The notes beneath the pieces are model-generated. The model did no database searches. It saw only the letters and a list, made by a program, of their open reading frames with translations, and was not told the DNA's origin. From assembly GCF_047272945.1 (NCBI RefSeq), contig NZ_JBKOPS010000001.1, forward strand, positions 310,001 through 374,000: a stretch of 64,000 nucleotides of DNA, in the 5' to 3' direction. This DNA comes from Rubrolithibacter danxiaensis (lineage in GTDB: Bacteria > Bacteroidota > Bacteroidia > Sphingobacteriales > Sphingobacteriaceae). Every line of letters starts with the position of its first letter. Positions within the stretch are counted from its first letter, which is position 1. Shown here one piece after another: positions 27,746 to 35,021 of the stretch. The translations under genes and the position numbers were made by a program.

Positions 27746-27819
27746 TTGTTACCTGATGCATAAAGTTTAAACATTTTGCTTCTTTAAACTGTAGCTAACT
27801 AATAACAGTTAAAGTACCG

Positions 27820-28110
27820 ATGGAAAGCTTCATGATAACTATTGGCCCTGAACGCGGATTAAGGATAGAGCCTGATACGCATTCTGATTCAGCATCTGAA
27901 AATCAGGGTAAACGTTTTAAAATATTCAGGCTGGAAGGCGACGACTGGATGGATGACGACAATCTGGATATAGAGGAAGTACCCGTTGATAATTTTTTAG
28001 GCGTAATAACGGTAAAAACTTTCAAAGACTTTACCTTTGAAGGAAACGGCGCTTTTTCAGGCAACGATCTTCTTCTGATTGCGGGGGAAATAATGAAACA
28101 CTCTTCCTGA
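27820..28110 (+). CDS. Small acidic hypothetical protein, 96 residues
   Basis: Not recognised. It starts MESFMITIGPERGLRIEPD; ATG at 27832 (MITIG) is an equally good start. The protein is acidic, with an EGDDWMDDDNLDIEEVPVDNF stretch around residues 38-58, and ends in LLLIAGEIMKHSS. No signal peptide or membrane segment is seen. It precedes another small acidic gene of similar layout on the same strand (57-bp gap): both have N-terminal beta strands, a central acidic segment with DDRW/DDWM, and a final helix. The two may be distant paralogues in one transcript. Function unknown. Confidence 0.6.
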   Translation: MESFMITIGPERGLRIEPDTHSDSASENQGKRFKIFRLEGDDWMDDDNLDIEEVPVDNFLGVITVKTFKDFTFEGNGAFSGNDLLLIAGEIMKHSS

Positions 28111-28167
28111 TTCTTAAACTTAAAGACCTGTTACAGAACAAAAAGTTCAAAGCTTTGTAATTGCTGT

Positions 28168-28404
28168 ATGAAGACTTTTGAAATAAAACCGGTTTTAAAC
28201 GACAAAATATCTACGTTAACAGTACAGGAAGACACTTCACCAGGTTCATATATTGTAACAAAAAATCAAAAGTTTGTAACAAGGTTATTTAAAGATACAG
28301 ATGATCGCTGGAAAACACGTGAGGTATCTGACCTGAACCCCAGTGATATAAACACTATTGGAGAAGAAATTGATTTATACCTGGAAGACAACCAGCAATC
28401 ATAA
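28168..28404 (+). CDS. Small hypothetical protein, 78 residues
   Basis: Not recognised. MKTFEIKPVLNDKISTLTVQ starts a likely beta hairpin, followed by GSYIVTKNQKFVTRLFKDTDDRWKTREVSDLNPSDINTIGEEIDLYLED. This has the same order of strands, Asp-rich turn and terminal helix as the preceding small protein. The composition fits a soluble cytosolic protein. Start ATG 28168 is the only in-frame ATG near the beginning. Confidence 0.6.
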   Translation: MKTFEIKPVLNDKISTLTVQEDTSPGSYIVTKNQKFVTRLFKDTDDRWKTREVSDLNPSDINTIGEEIDLYLEDNQQS

Positions 28405-28449
28405 ATCACACTCGCTGCTAAATACTTGTTACTATATACTTGATACTTT

Positions 28450-28713
28450 CTACTTATTCCCCGAATATTTAAACTTCAGGATAAGCATTAATACATTGAG
28501 GCTAAACGAAAAGGCATTGGTAATAATTATAGGCAGGTCTGACCGTAAAACTCCGTAATAAGTCCATAAGCCAGTGCCGCCCAGCAGCATAACAAACATA
28601 AAAGGCGCTACATCTTCCGCTTTGCGGTTTCGGATTGTTTTTATTAGCTGAGGAAGAAGAGAAGCTGAAGTTAATATACCGGCCACAAGGCCGATGATCT
28701 GATTTTTATCCAT
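28450..28713 (-). CDS. SemiSWEET-type sugar transporter, PQ-loop
   Basis: 87 residues with three transmembrane helices, the size of bacterial SemiSWEETs. Helix 1 contains the PQ motif at residues 21-22 (LTSASLLPQLIKTIRNRKAEDV). Helix 2 is FMFVMLLGGTGLWTYYGVL, and helix 3 is LPIIITNAFSFSLNVLMLILKFKY with the conserved TNAF substrate-pocket Asn. SemiSWEETs work as homodimers and move sugars down a gradient across the inner membrane. It lies 53 bp downstream of the RsbW-like gene on the same strand, but this may be chance. Confidence 0.9.
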   Translation of the reverse strand: MDKNQIIGLVAGILTSASLLPQLIKTIRNRKAEDVAPFMFVMLLGGTGLWTYYGVLRSDLPIIITNAFSFSLNVLMLILKFKYSGNK

Positions 28714-28766
28714 TGGAATATCTAACCTGAGAAGAGAACAGGTTGTTTGATACTTTGATGAGTAAA

Positions 28767-29345
28767 TTACAGAAGAATTTTAGTAGTAAACGTATTTTCC
28801 CTGGTTAATGAATTATGTTCGTAAATAAATTCGTCGGCAGATTTTGTTAAAATGATCAGTCCAAAATGTTCCAGCATATCCCGCGGCCGCGGCGGAATAG
28901 GAATAGGGTGATCTTCGGCAGAAAAAACAACCCGCTGTCCCTGCTCAATATAGCCGTACAGCCCGCACATATCATCTTCGTATATGGTTATTTTCTTGCC
29001 CGTAAAAGTGGCATCAAGGGGCCATTGCAAAGTTTCGCGTTCTTTAAAAGCCGGTAAGTAAAAAGCTTTTCCAATATCGGTTTTACTTATTTCGATATAA
29101 TCCTGTGCTATCAGAACGTTTACTTCAGTTTCTGAAGCCCATGAATGCTTTATTGCATTTGTTAAAAGCTCGGTTAAAATAAGTTTACATTTCCCCTCAA
29201 TTACCGGACTGTATTTTTCTTCCGGCAACTGTTCTTTCACCAGGGATATAATATCACTTAGTAAACTAAAAAGCTCTGAAGGATCACTTTTAAAAATGAA
29301 GCTGAATGATTTTGAAGTTGGAGCTGTCACTAAAATATTCCTCAC
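28767..29345 (-). CDS. RsbW-like anti-sigma/switch histidine-kinase-type ATPase
   Basis: 192 residues. The HATPase_c core has the N-box GKCKLILTELLTNAIKHSWASETEVNVLIAQDYIEI and, late in the chain, MLEHFGLIILTKSADEFIYEH in place of a G-rich lid. Such proteins phosphorylate a STAS partner on Ser and are freed by a PP2C phosphatase. A long insert of about 60 residues (KITIYEDDMCGLYGYIEQGQRVVFSAEDHPIPIPPRPRD) separates the two ATPase halves and is unusual for RsbW. It follows the STAS gene by 2 bp, as the last of the partner-switching genes. Its binding target (sigma factor or other) is not in the window. Confidence 0.82.
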   Translation of the reverse strand: MRNILVTAPTSKSFSFIFKSDPSELFSLLSDIISLVKEQLPEEKYSPVIEGKCKLILTELLTNAIKHSWASETEVNVLIAQDYIEISKTDIGKAFYLPAFKERETLQWPLDATFTGKKITIYEDDMCGLYGYIEQGQRVVFSAEDHPIPIPPRPRDMLEHFGLIILTKSADEFIYEHNSLTRENTFTTKILL

Positions 29346-29347
29346 GT

Positions 29348-29671
29348 TTAAGCTTCTGGTAAATTATCATGCACTTTAAAAACTTTATCCATTCTTATCA
29401 GCTTGAAAAGATTGAAAATATCTTTGTTAAGATAAACTACGGAAATATCAGCCTGATTAGACATGGCATACTTTAAAGAGGAAACCAGCGCTCCGAGAAA
29501 GGAACTGTCTACGTAAGCTACATTTTTAAAACTTACAATAATTTGTTTGTGCCCTTGGTTTATCAATCCCAGCATTTCGTTTTTAAAGCGTTCTGCTTCA
29601 ACCAGGTTCGCTTCTTTAAGGTTAAGTTCCGCTAATAAATAAGTAGGAAATTCTTTACACTCTAAAATCAT
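29348..29671 (-). CDS. STAS-domain anti-anti-sigma factor (RsbV/SpoIIAA-like)
   Basis: 107 residues, a single STAS domain. FKNEMLGLINQGHKQIIVSFKNVAYVDSSFLGALVSSLKYAM holds the phospho-acceptor site: VDSSFLGAL, Ser56 or Ser57 after the conserved Asp. In the known partner switch the unphosphorylated form binds the RsbW-like ATPase and releases its target. It is flanked by the matching phosphatase and ATPase at 2-5 bp, which makes the assignment strong. Confidence 0.88.
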   Translation of the reverse strand: MILECKEFPTYLLAELNLKEANLVEAERFKNEMLGLINQGHKQIIVSFKNVAYVDSSFLGALVSSLKYAMSNQADISVVYLNKDIFNLFKLIRMDKVFKVHDNLPEA

Positions 29672-29676
29672 TAGTA

Positions 29677-30819
29677 TCAGTTTTTTTGAATAAAAATTAA
29701 GCTGCAGTCGTCAATTTGTTCTTTACTATTTTCTTTTAAAAAAGTTTCATTTATTATTTTTTCCACGGTGTCTAACTGTCCTATTAATCCAGAAATAGAA
29801 TCGAAGAAAAACTGGTAATCCGTTTTCATTCCATCATCTCCCTGGTAGTCAATCATTCCGTCAGAAATCAATATAAGCTGGTCGCCCGATTTAAGGTTAA
29901 GTTCCTTTTCATCGTACTGGCCTTCTTTCAATACACCCAATAGCAATCCCCCCGAATTGATCTGTTTATATTCATTAACATCTGCCTGGTAAAATATTAA
30001 GGGCAAATCACCTGCACCGGAGTAAAGTACTTTGCCGGTTTTATGTTCAATCATCACTAAGGATAAAGTTGAAAGCACATCGCTTAAAACCGGATCCATA
30101 TAAATTACATTATTGATCTTCTGTAAGATACTTGCGGTTGAAAAATCACGTTCAAAAACACACAGCCGTACAGCAGAGCGGATATAACTTAAAAAGTTAA
30201 AAGAGAAGAACCAGGCACCCCATTTTTTACCCATCACATCACCCAGAACAATGAAAGTGTATTCGTTATCAATCTCTATGAAATCAATAAAATCTCCTCC
30301 GGGATAATTCTGATACGAACGGTGCCAGAAATCAATAAGATAACCTTCCACCTGGGGTGATTCAACCGGCACCGACCTTAAATTTAGCGCTTCGGCCACG
30401 CTGCGTAATTCCTGTATTGATTTCTCGTGTTGTTTGCCTACATTGTAAATAATATTATTAAGCTTGGAAATAACAATAGAAATCGGTGTATCTTTAACGA
30501 TATAGTCCAGTACCTGCATGTCCAGGCCCTGCAGCACCACTTCTTCGTTGGTAAAAGATGTAAGAAAAACAAACGGAACGTTTTTCCAGCGGTTATCGTT
30601 CATCACTTTCTCCCTGAACTCGAACCCGTTCATATCCGGCATCTGGTAATCTGATAAAATAATATCAGGTGTTATCTTTTCCAGCAACTCGATCGCTTTC
30701 TTTACAGAATGAGCCTGATAGCAAATAAAACCCTCCCTTGTTAACGCCTTATAGATTAACTGAAGCATGAAGCGGTCGTCATCAACCAAAAGAATTTTTT
30801 TTGAGGTTATTTCGGCCAT
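29677..30819 (-). CDS. Response regulator with PP2C-type (SpoIIE/RsbU) phosphatase output
   Basis: 380 residues. The N-terminal receiver (7-125) has acidic DDD at 13-15, phospho-acceptor Asp57 in ILSDYQMPDMNGFEF, FLTS and a Lys near residue 109 (IVKDTPIS). A coiled linker follows, then a SpoIIE-like PP2M phosphatase domain: GGDFIDFIEIDNEYTFIVLGDVMGKKWGAWFFSF, SGAGDLPLIFYQ and LILISDGMIDYQGDDGM, with metal Asp residues in GD and SDG. Phosphorylation of the receiver should switch dephosphorylation of the adjacent STAS protein. It joins two-component input to partner switching. It is 1 bp after the membrane-protein gene. Confidence 0.9.
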   Translation of the reverse strand: MAEITSKKILLVDDDRFMLQLIYKALTREGFICYQAHSVKKAIELLEKITPDIILSDYQMPDMNGFEFREKVMNDNRWKNVPFVFLTSFTNEEVVLQGLDMQVLDYIVKDTPISIVISKLNNIIYNVGKQHEKSIQELRSVAEALNLRSVPVESPQVEGYLIDFWHRSYQNYPGGDFIDFIEIDNEYTFIVLGDVMGKKWGAWFFSFNFLSYIRSAVRLCVFERDFSTASILQKINNVIYMDPVLSDVLSTLSLVMIEHKTGKVLYSGAGDLPLIFYQADVNEYKQINSGGLLLGVLKEGQYDEKELNLKSGDQLILISDGMIDYQGDDGMKTDYQFFFDSISGLIGQLDTVEKIINETFLKENSKEQIDDCSLIFIQKN

Positions 30820-30820
30820 C

Positions 30821-31363
30821 TTATACTATGGTTGAGCGTCGGGTTATTGAAGTTATCAGCAAGTAAATTCCGGTAAACACTATTAAAAGCGATATCAGAT
30901 CCATTAATGTCACTCCGTCGTTGATATTAAAATAGAAAATAGTAAACATTTCGAAATACGGAGGCGCAGGCATAATGATCATAGCAAAACCCAGTGTGAT
31001 CATGATTAACGAAATAATAATCCGCACAATCTGCGCCATCCTTTCCCTGATTAATACTTTATGTGTAATACGGCTATCCAGCGGGTGTTCGTATAATAAT
31101 GTTTCCAGGTCATTTATCAGGTCAATACGCGAAGCGCTTTTAGTATCGAGTTCTTCATAAAGCTTTAACTCCTGTTTGGTAATATCTGTGCGCTCCATTG
31201 CCTTGTTAAACTTCTGTTGAAGTTTTTTCACCGAATCACTGTCAATTTCACTCGATTCGAGTAAGGCGATCAGTTCATCAAGTTTCTTATCTACAGGGTG
31301 CGCAGAATTATCCAGTTCCTGGAAATCATGTATTTGCCGGTTAATTTTATTCAATTGATCCAC
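30821..31363 (-). CDS. Two-helix membrane protein with coiled-coil N terminus, heads partner-switching operon
   Basis: Not recognised as a named family. 180 residues: about 100 residues of charged amphipathic helices (KINRQIHDFQELDNSAHPVDKKLDELIALLESSEIDSDS, ELKLYEELDTKSASRIDLINDLETLL), then two transmembrane helices at about 112-132 (IIISLIMITLGFAMIIMP) and 152-172 (LMDLISLLIVFTGIYLLITS). It is immediately upstream of, and probably co-translated with, the REC-PP2C phosphatase. A role as membrane anchor or sensor for the switch is inference from position. Confidence 0.72.
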   Translation of the reverse strand: MDQLNKINRQIHDFQELDNSAHPVDKKLDELIALLESSEIDSDSVKKLQQKFNKAMERTDITKQELKLYEELDTKSASRIDLINDLETLLYEHPLDSRITHKVLIRERMAQIVRIIISLIMITLGFAMIIMPAPPYFEMFTIFYFNINDGVTLMDLISLLIVFTGIYLLITSITRRSTIV

Positions 31364-31449
31364 CCCGTTTGCCTTGTAATTAATTGTATCTTCCAGATAG
31401 AAAAAACGTATATATTATTTTATTTTTTAGTTTTACAGGATACTTCATA

Positions 31450-32373
31450 ATGAAAAAAGTTTCAGTCATAACTGTAAATTTTAACCAGCCGGCGGTTACA
31501 GAAGCGCTGTTATTATCCATTAAAAACACCTGCACCTACCCTAACCTCGAAATCATTGTTGTTGACAATGGGAGCAGAGAAAACCCTGTTCCGGAATTGA
31601 CCAACAAATATCCCGACATCATCTTTCTACGCTCGGACAGTAATTTAGGTTTCGCGGGCGGAAATAATTTAGGAATACAGGCAGCAACCGGTGATTTTTA
31701 CTTTCTTGTAAATAATGATACTGAATTTACTCCGCGTCTTACCGAGCAGTTGGTTGCTGTGCTTGAGCAAAATCCGAAGGCAGGCATTGTTTCTCCTAAA
31801 ATACGGTATTATCAGCAACCTGATACAATACAGTATGCCGGCTTTACACCTATGAATTTTAATACCGCACGCAATAAATGCATAGGTGAGTTTGAAAAAG
31901 ATGAAGGCCAGTACGACCATTTAACCGGACCTACCGGTTTTGCACATGGAGCAGCAATGATGATAAAAAAGGAGGCACTTGATAAAGCGGGAATGATGGC
32001 TGAAAATTTCTTTTTATATTATGAAGAAATGGACTGGTGCGAGCAGATAAAAAAAGCCGGATTTGAAATATGGTTCGAGCCAAAAGCGCTGATATATCAT
32101 AAAGAATCTGTTTCTGTAGGAAAAAAAAGCGCTTTAAAAGAATTTTTCATGATCCGGAACCGGATATTATTCATCAGGCGAAATGCACCCACATACTCCA
32201 AACTTATATTTTACCTGCATTTTGGGGGGCTCGTAATGCCACGCAATATTCTTACTTATGTAAAGGATAGAAGGATGGATTTAATTACGCAACTCTTCAA
32301 AGCGGTATTTTGGAATATTACTCATAAAAAAACCAGCACCAACCTGGGATTCCCCTTAAATAAGCTCTCATGA
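31450..32373 (+). CDS. Glycosyltransferase family 2 (rhamnosyltransferase-like)
   Basis: GT2, 307 residues from ATG 31450 (MKKVSVITVNFNQPAVTEALLLSI). A TTG at 31384 in frame would add 22 hydrophobic residues with poor support. Motifs: VVDNGSRENPVPEL, GNNLGIQAATGDFYFLVNNDTEFTPRL (NND in place of DxD), and AHGAAMMIKKEALDKAGMMAENFFLYYEEMDWCEQIKKAGF. This set is typical of WbbL-like rhamnosyl- or related transferases. It overlaps the following GT2 gene by 4 bp (ATGA), so the two are translationally coupled. The sugar cannot be told. Confidence 0.9.
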   Translation: MKKVSVITVNFNQPAVTEALLLSIKNTCTYPNLEIIVVDNGSRENPVPELTNKYPDIIFLRSDSNLGFAGGNNLGIQAATGDFYFLVNNDTEFTPRLTEQLVAVLEQNPKAGIVSPKIRYYQQPDTIQYAGFTPMNFNTARNKCIGEFEKDEGQYDHLTGPTGFAHGAAMMIKKEALDKAGMMAENFFLYYEEMDWCEQIKKAGFEIWFEPKALIYHKESVSVGKKSALKEFFMIRNRILFIRRNAPTYSKLIFYLHFGGLVMPRNILTYVKDRRMDLITQLFKAVFWNITHKKTSTNLGFPLNKLS

Positions 32374-33542
32374 AATTTACTTTTTGGCTCTCTATTTTTT
32401 TAGTTTTTTACACTTTTTTAGGATACGGAATCCTGTTGTACTTCCTTGTAAAAGCCCGGCGGATCTTCCGCGGAAAAAGAATGATTCCTGATACCGATCA
32501 TAATGACCTCCCCTCCTGCACCCTCGTAGTTGCAGCTTATAACGAAGAGGGATTCATCAGGGAAAAGATAGCAAATACCTTGGCGCTTGAATATCCTGCC
32601 GGAAAACTGGATCTTTTATTTGTAACCGATGGCTCTACCGATAAAACTTCTGAAATTATTGCTGAATTTCCTCAAATTACTTTGCTTCATCAGCCACAAC
32701 GTAATGGGAAAATAGCTGCCGTACACCGGGCAGTAGAGCAGGTAACAAGCGACGTTATTGTTTTTACCGATGCCAACACCTTTTTAAATAAGAATGCACT
32801 TATTAACCTGTGCAGGCATTATGCTGATCCAAAAGTAGGGGCCATTGCAGGTGAAAAACGTGTCCATGCCGGAGAAGAAGCCGATGCAAGTGCCGCCGGT
32901 GAAGGTTTTTACTGGAAATACGAATCAACACTTAAAAAATGGGATTCTGAACTATATTCTGTTGTTGGAGCAGCAGGGGAGTTATTTAGTGTACGCCGAA
33001 ATTTGTACGAACCTGTAAGCAAGGATACCATATTGGATGACTTCATGATTTCTATGCTTATTGCCGAAAAAGGATACCGGATTATTTACGAGCCTGATGC
33101 TTACGCTACAGAAACTGCTTCCGAAAACGTTTCGGAAGAATTAAAAAGAAAGGTAAGAATTGCGGCAGGAGGCATTCAGTCTATTATACGCCTGAGCAGC
33201 CTGTTAAATATTTTCAAATACGGAATTTTAAGCTTTCAATATATAAGTCACCGGGTATTGCGCTGGACAATTACTCCTTTCCTGTTAATCCTTGCTTTTT
33301 TACTGAATTTCTTAATCGTTTTAAATACCGCGGAATTTATTTACATACTTCTGCTGGCTTGCCAGCTTATGTTTTACCTGCTTGCTTTTTTAGGATACAG
33401 ATTTGAAAAAAAACAATTACGAATTAAAATCTTATTCATTCCTTATTATTTCTGTGTAATGAATTATGCTGTTCTGGCCGGAATTATACGGTACCTAAAG
33501 GGTCAGCAAAGCGCTGTTTGGGAAAAATCAAAAAGAAAATAA
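32370..33542 (+). CDS. Membrane glycosyltransferase family 2, processive-type
   Basis: 390 residues. One N-terminal transmembrane helix is followed by a GT-A domain: LVVAAYNEEGFIREKI, LLFVTDGSTDKTSEII, VIVFTDANTFLNKNAL (DAN metal site), GEKRV, EDDF-like LDDFMISM and QxxRW-like SHRVLRW at about residue 290. Three to four C-terminal helices follow (FLLILAFLLNFLIVLN, YILLLACQLMFYLLAFLGY). The D, DxD, D, QxxRW pattern is that of membrane-embedded GT2 enzymes such as hyaluronan, cellulose or beta-glucan synthases, though the protein is shorter. It is coupled to the preceding GT2. Confidence 0.88.
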   Translation: MKFTFWLSIFLVFYTFLGYGILLYFLVKARRIFRGKRMIPDTDHNDLPSCTLVVAAYNEEGFIREKIANTLALEYPAGKLDLLFVTDGSTDKTSEIIAEFPQITLLHQPQRNGKIAAVHRAVEQVTSDVIVFTDANTFLNKNALINLCRHYADPKVGAIAGEKRVHAGEEADASAAGEGFYWKYESTLKKWDSELYSVVGAAGELFSVRRNLYEPVSKDTILDDFMISMLIAEKGYRIIYEPDAYATETASENVSEELKRKVRIAAGGIQSIIRLSSLLNIFKYGILSFQYISHRVLRWTITPFLLILAFLLNFLIVLNTAEFIYILLLACQLMFYLLAFLGYRFEKKQLRIKILFIPYYFCVMNYAVLAGIIRYLKGQQSAVWEKSKRK

Positions 33543-33733
33543 ATTTAAAAAAATTAAAAGTGAGAAGTTAGTCTTTACTGTAGCGGGCTCTTTCTGTCTG
33601 TTTATTAATTAGATACACACGATAAGCATTAACACCAATTGTCAAATTTTCATTACATTCACCCTTTTTTTGCCAAAAAAACATTAGAAAAGAAATTTTC
33701 TTATTTCTATTTCAATAAAAATAAAAATACCTT

Positions 33734-33741
33734 TATATTTG
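33734..33741 (+). promoter_or_regulatory. -7 promoter box for the tRNA-like gene
   Basis: TATATTTG is a perfect TAnnTTTG element 30 bp upstream of the tRNA-like gene. The -33 position (about 33710-33714) reads TTTC/TTCA, a weak match. Confidence 0.55.
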
Positions 33742-33771
33742 TATCACTTCATCAGAACGATGAGTACACAC

Positions 33772-33891
33772 TGTAGGGTGGTGAAACTGGCAGACACACC
33801 TCCTTGTCTCGGTGGCGGAGATTCTGGGAAATCTATACTGGCAACGGCGTAGGCTAACCACTCCTTGAAGGTTCGACTCCTTCCCCTACAG
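33772..33891 (+). tRNA. Atypical class II tRNA-Leu-like gene, 120 nt, anticodon uncertain
   Basis: The arms are clear. The acceptor TGTAGGG (33772-33778) pairs with CCCTACA (33884-33890); the pairing extends one base outward (C33771-G33891). The D-arm GTG...CAC with loop AAACTGGCAGA is Leu-like. The T-arm GAAGG-TTCGACT-CCTTC is canonical. The rest is odd. The anticodon stem CCTCC/GGTGG has a central T-T mismatch, and the 7-nt loop TTGTCTC gives GTC with a pyrimidine at position 37. About 51 nt separate it from the T-arm instead of the usual 12-20. The insert folds as GGAG/CTCC enclosing AGATT-CTGGGA-AATCT. The discriminator position is G, not the A of tRNA-Leu. A -7 box and a strong terminator flank it, so it is probably transcribed. 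It could be a divergent tRNA, a tRNA-like RNA or a decaying tRNA. Confidence 0.6.
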
Positions 33892-33927
33892 CTCCTTCCT
33901 TAATTTAGGTTATAATTGGTTAGTTTG

Positions 33928-33958
33928 AGCACCTGCCCATCAGGTGCTTTATTTTTTT
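33928..33958 (+). terminator. Rho-independent terminator after the tRNA-like gene
   Basis: AGCACCTG (33928-33935), loop CCCAT, CAGGTGCT (33941-33948), followed by TTATTTTTTT. It is a perfect 8-bp stem with a U-tract, 37 bp past the tRNA-like 3' end and just before the methyltransferase gene. Confidence 0.88.
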
Positions 33959-33972
33959 AGTAACATTATAAA

Positions 33973-34662
33973 ATGGATATCTTCAGTCAGGCTTTACTTG
34001 ATTTTTATTCAGGAAATACCCGAAACAAATTGTGGCTTAATACCAGCTATGGCGAAAAAGAAGAAATGCCTCTGGAAGTATTTTTCAGGAATAAGGATGA
34101 AATGCCGCCGCTGGAACTGCTCGCACTTGAACTGTGTAAAGGAAAAACCCTGGATATTGGTGCCGGAGCCGGAAGCCATGCCCTTATTCTACAGAACCTG
34201 CATTTTGATGTAACTGCTCTGGATCAATCGGAAGGTGCCTGCACGATCATGCAAAAAAGGGGGTTGAAAAATGTAATAAACAACGATATCTACAATTATA
34301 ATTCTGAAAAATATGACACTCTGCTCCTGCTGATGAATGGCATTGGCTTATGTGGTACAATTTCCGGTTTCAGAAGCTTTTTACTACATGCGAAAAATCT
34401 TTTAAAGCCCGGAGGACAACTTCTGTTTGATACTTCTGATATCAGTTATTTATATGAGGGTACTGATTTCCCTCAACATACCTATTATGGAGAAATAGCG
34501 TATCAATACGAATACAAAAAACAGCAGGGGAACTGGTTTAACTGGATTTATATTGACTCTGAAATGTTAACTGTCACAGCAAAAGAAGAAGGCTGGAATA
34601 CTGAAATGCTTTTTAATGATGGTGAAGACCAATTTTTAGTGCGGTTAAGCGAATCAAAATGA
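33973..34662 (+). CDS. Class I SAM-dependent methyltransferase
   Basis: 229 residues with the Rossmann methyltransferase motifs: motif I GKTLDIGAGAGSHALILQ (about 57-74), motif II DVTALDQSEGACTIMQKRG (the acidic residue binds the ribose), a motif IV-like YDTLLLLMNGIGLCGT, and motif V/VI LLKPGGQLLFDTSD. The N-terminal 45 residues are helical and contact substrate in this family. The start ATG 33973 lies 14 bp after the terminator of the tRNA-like gene; an out-of-frame ATG occurs earlier. The substrate is not known. The 3' end overlaps the convergent receiver gene by 9 bp. Proximity to the tRNA-like gene is suggestive only. Confidence 0.87.
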   Translation: MDIFSQALLDFYSGNTRNKLWLNTSYGEKEEMPLEVFFRNKDEMPPLELLALELCKGKTLDIGAGAGSHALILQNLHFDVTALDQSEGACTIMQKRGLKNVINNDIYNYNSEKYDTLLLLMNGIGLCGTISGFRSFLLHAKNLLKPGGQLLFDTSDISYLYEGTDFPQHTYYGEIAYQYEYKKQQGNWFNWIYIDSEMLTVTAKEEGWNTEMLFNDGEDQFLVRLSESK

Positions 34663-35013
34663 GGTAAACCTTCTTATCCTGATCATTAACTCGGCAATAC
34701 TGAAAGGTTTTTTCACAAAATCATCCAAACCAATAGTAAAAGCTGTTTCAACAGCTTCTTCCTGGCCGGGTTTTGCAAGTAAAAAAGCAGTAATCTGTTT
34801 GCTTGTTACAGATTTGCTGAAACGGATGATCTCCAGAGCAGAACGGGGATCGTTATCAATACCGCTTAAAACAATATCAGGCAGTTCAGATTTTATCAGT
34901 GATACGCCCTCAGAAAAATCGCGGCAGCAAACAACTGTGAAACCTTCTGTCCTGAATTTTATTTCGATGGTTTTTAATACAAGTAAATCGTTTTCAATAA
35001 TGAGAAGTTTCAT
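34654..35013 (-). CDS. Degenerate (pseudo-) receiver domain protein
   Basis: Stand-alone receiver fold, 119 residues from ATG 35013 (MKLLIIENDLLVLK); a frame extending to 35034 would overlap the kinase stop. The acidic pocket END (7-9) and the conserved Lys-Pro (DDFVKKPFS) are present. The phospho-acceptor position in PDIVLSGID is Gly51 where PDIILSD is expected. The switch Thr/Ser before Ala is also replaced (FLLAKP). So it probably cannot be phosphorylated in the usual way. It follows the REC-kinase gene by 8 bp and is likely a partner of that kinase or a phosphorylation-independent adaptor. Confidence 0.85.
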   Translation of the reverse strand: MKLLIIENDLLVLKTIEIKFRTEGFTVVCCRDFSEGVSLIKSELPDIVLSGIDNDPRSALEIIRFSKSVTSKQITAFLLAKPGQEEAVETAFTIGLDDFVKKPFSIAELMIRIRRFTSF

Positions 35014-35021
35014 TAGGTCGG

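Noticed and set aside
33565..33590. Third copy of the 20.7-kb hairpin block
   Set aside because: Only an 11-base match (AGTCTTTACTG) without the hairpin; likely chance.
33772..33891. Group I intron or archaeal-type intron in the tRNA-like gene
   Set aside because: The extra sequence lies in the variable arm, not the anticodon loop. It is only about 51 nt, with no group I core or bulge-helix-bulge.
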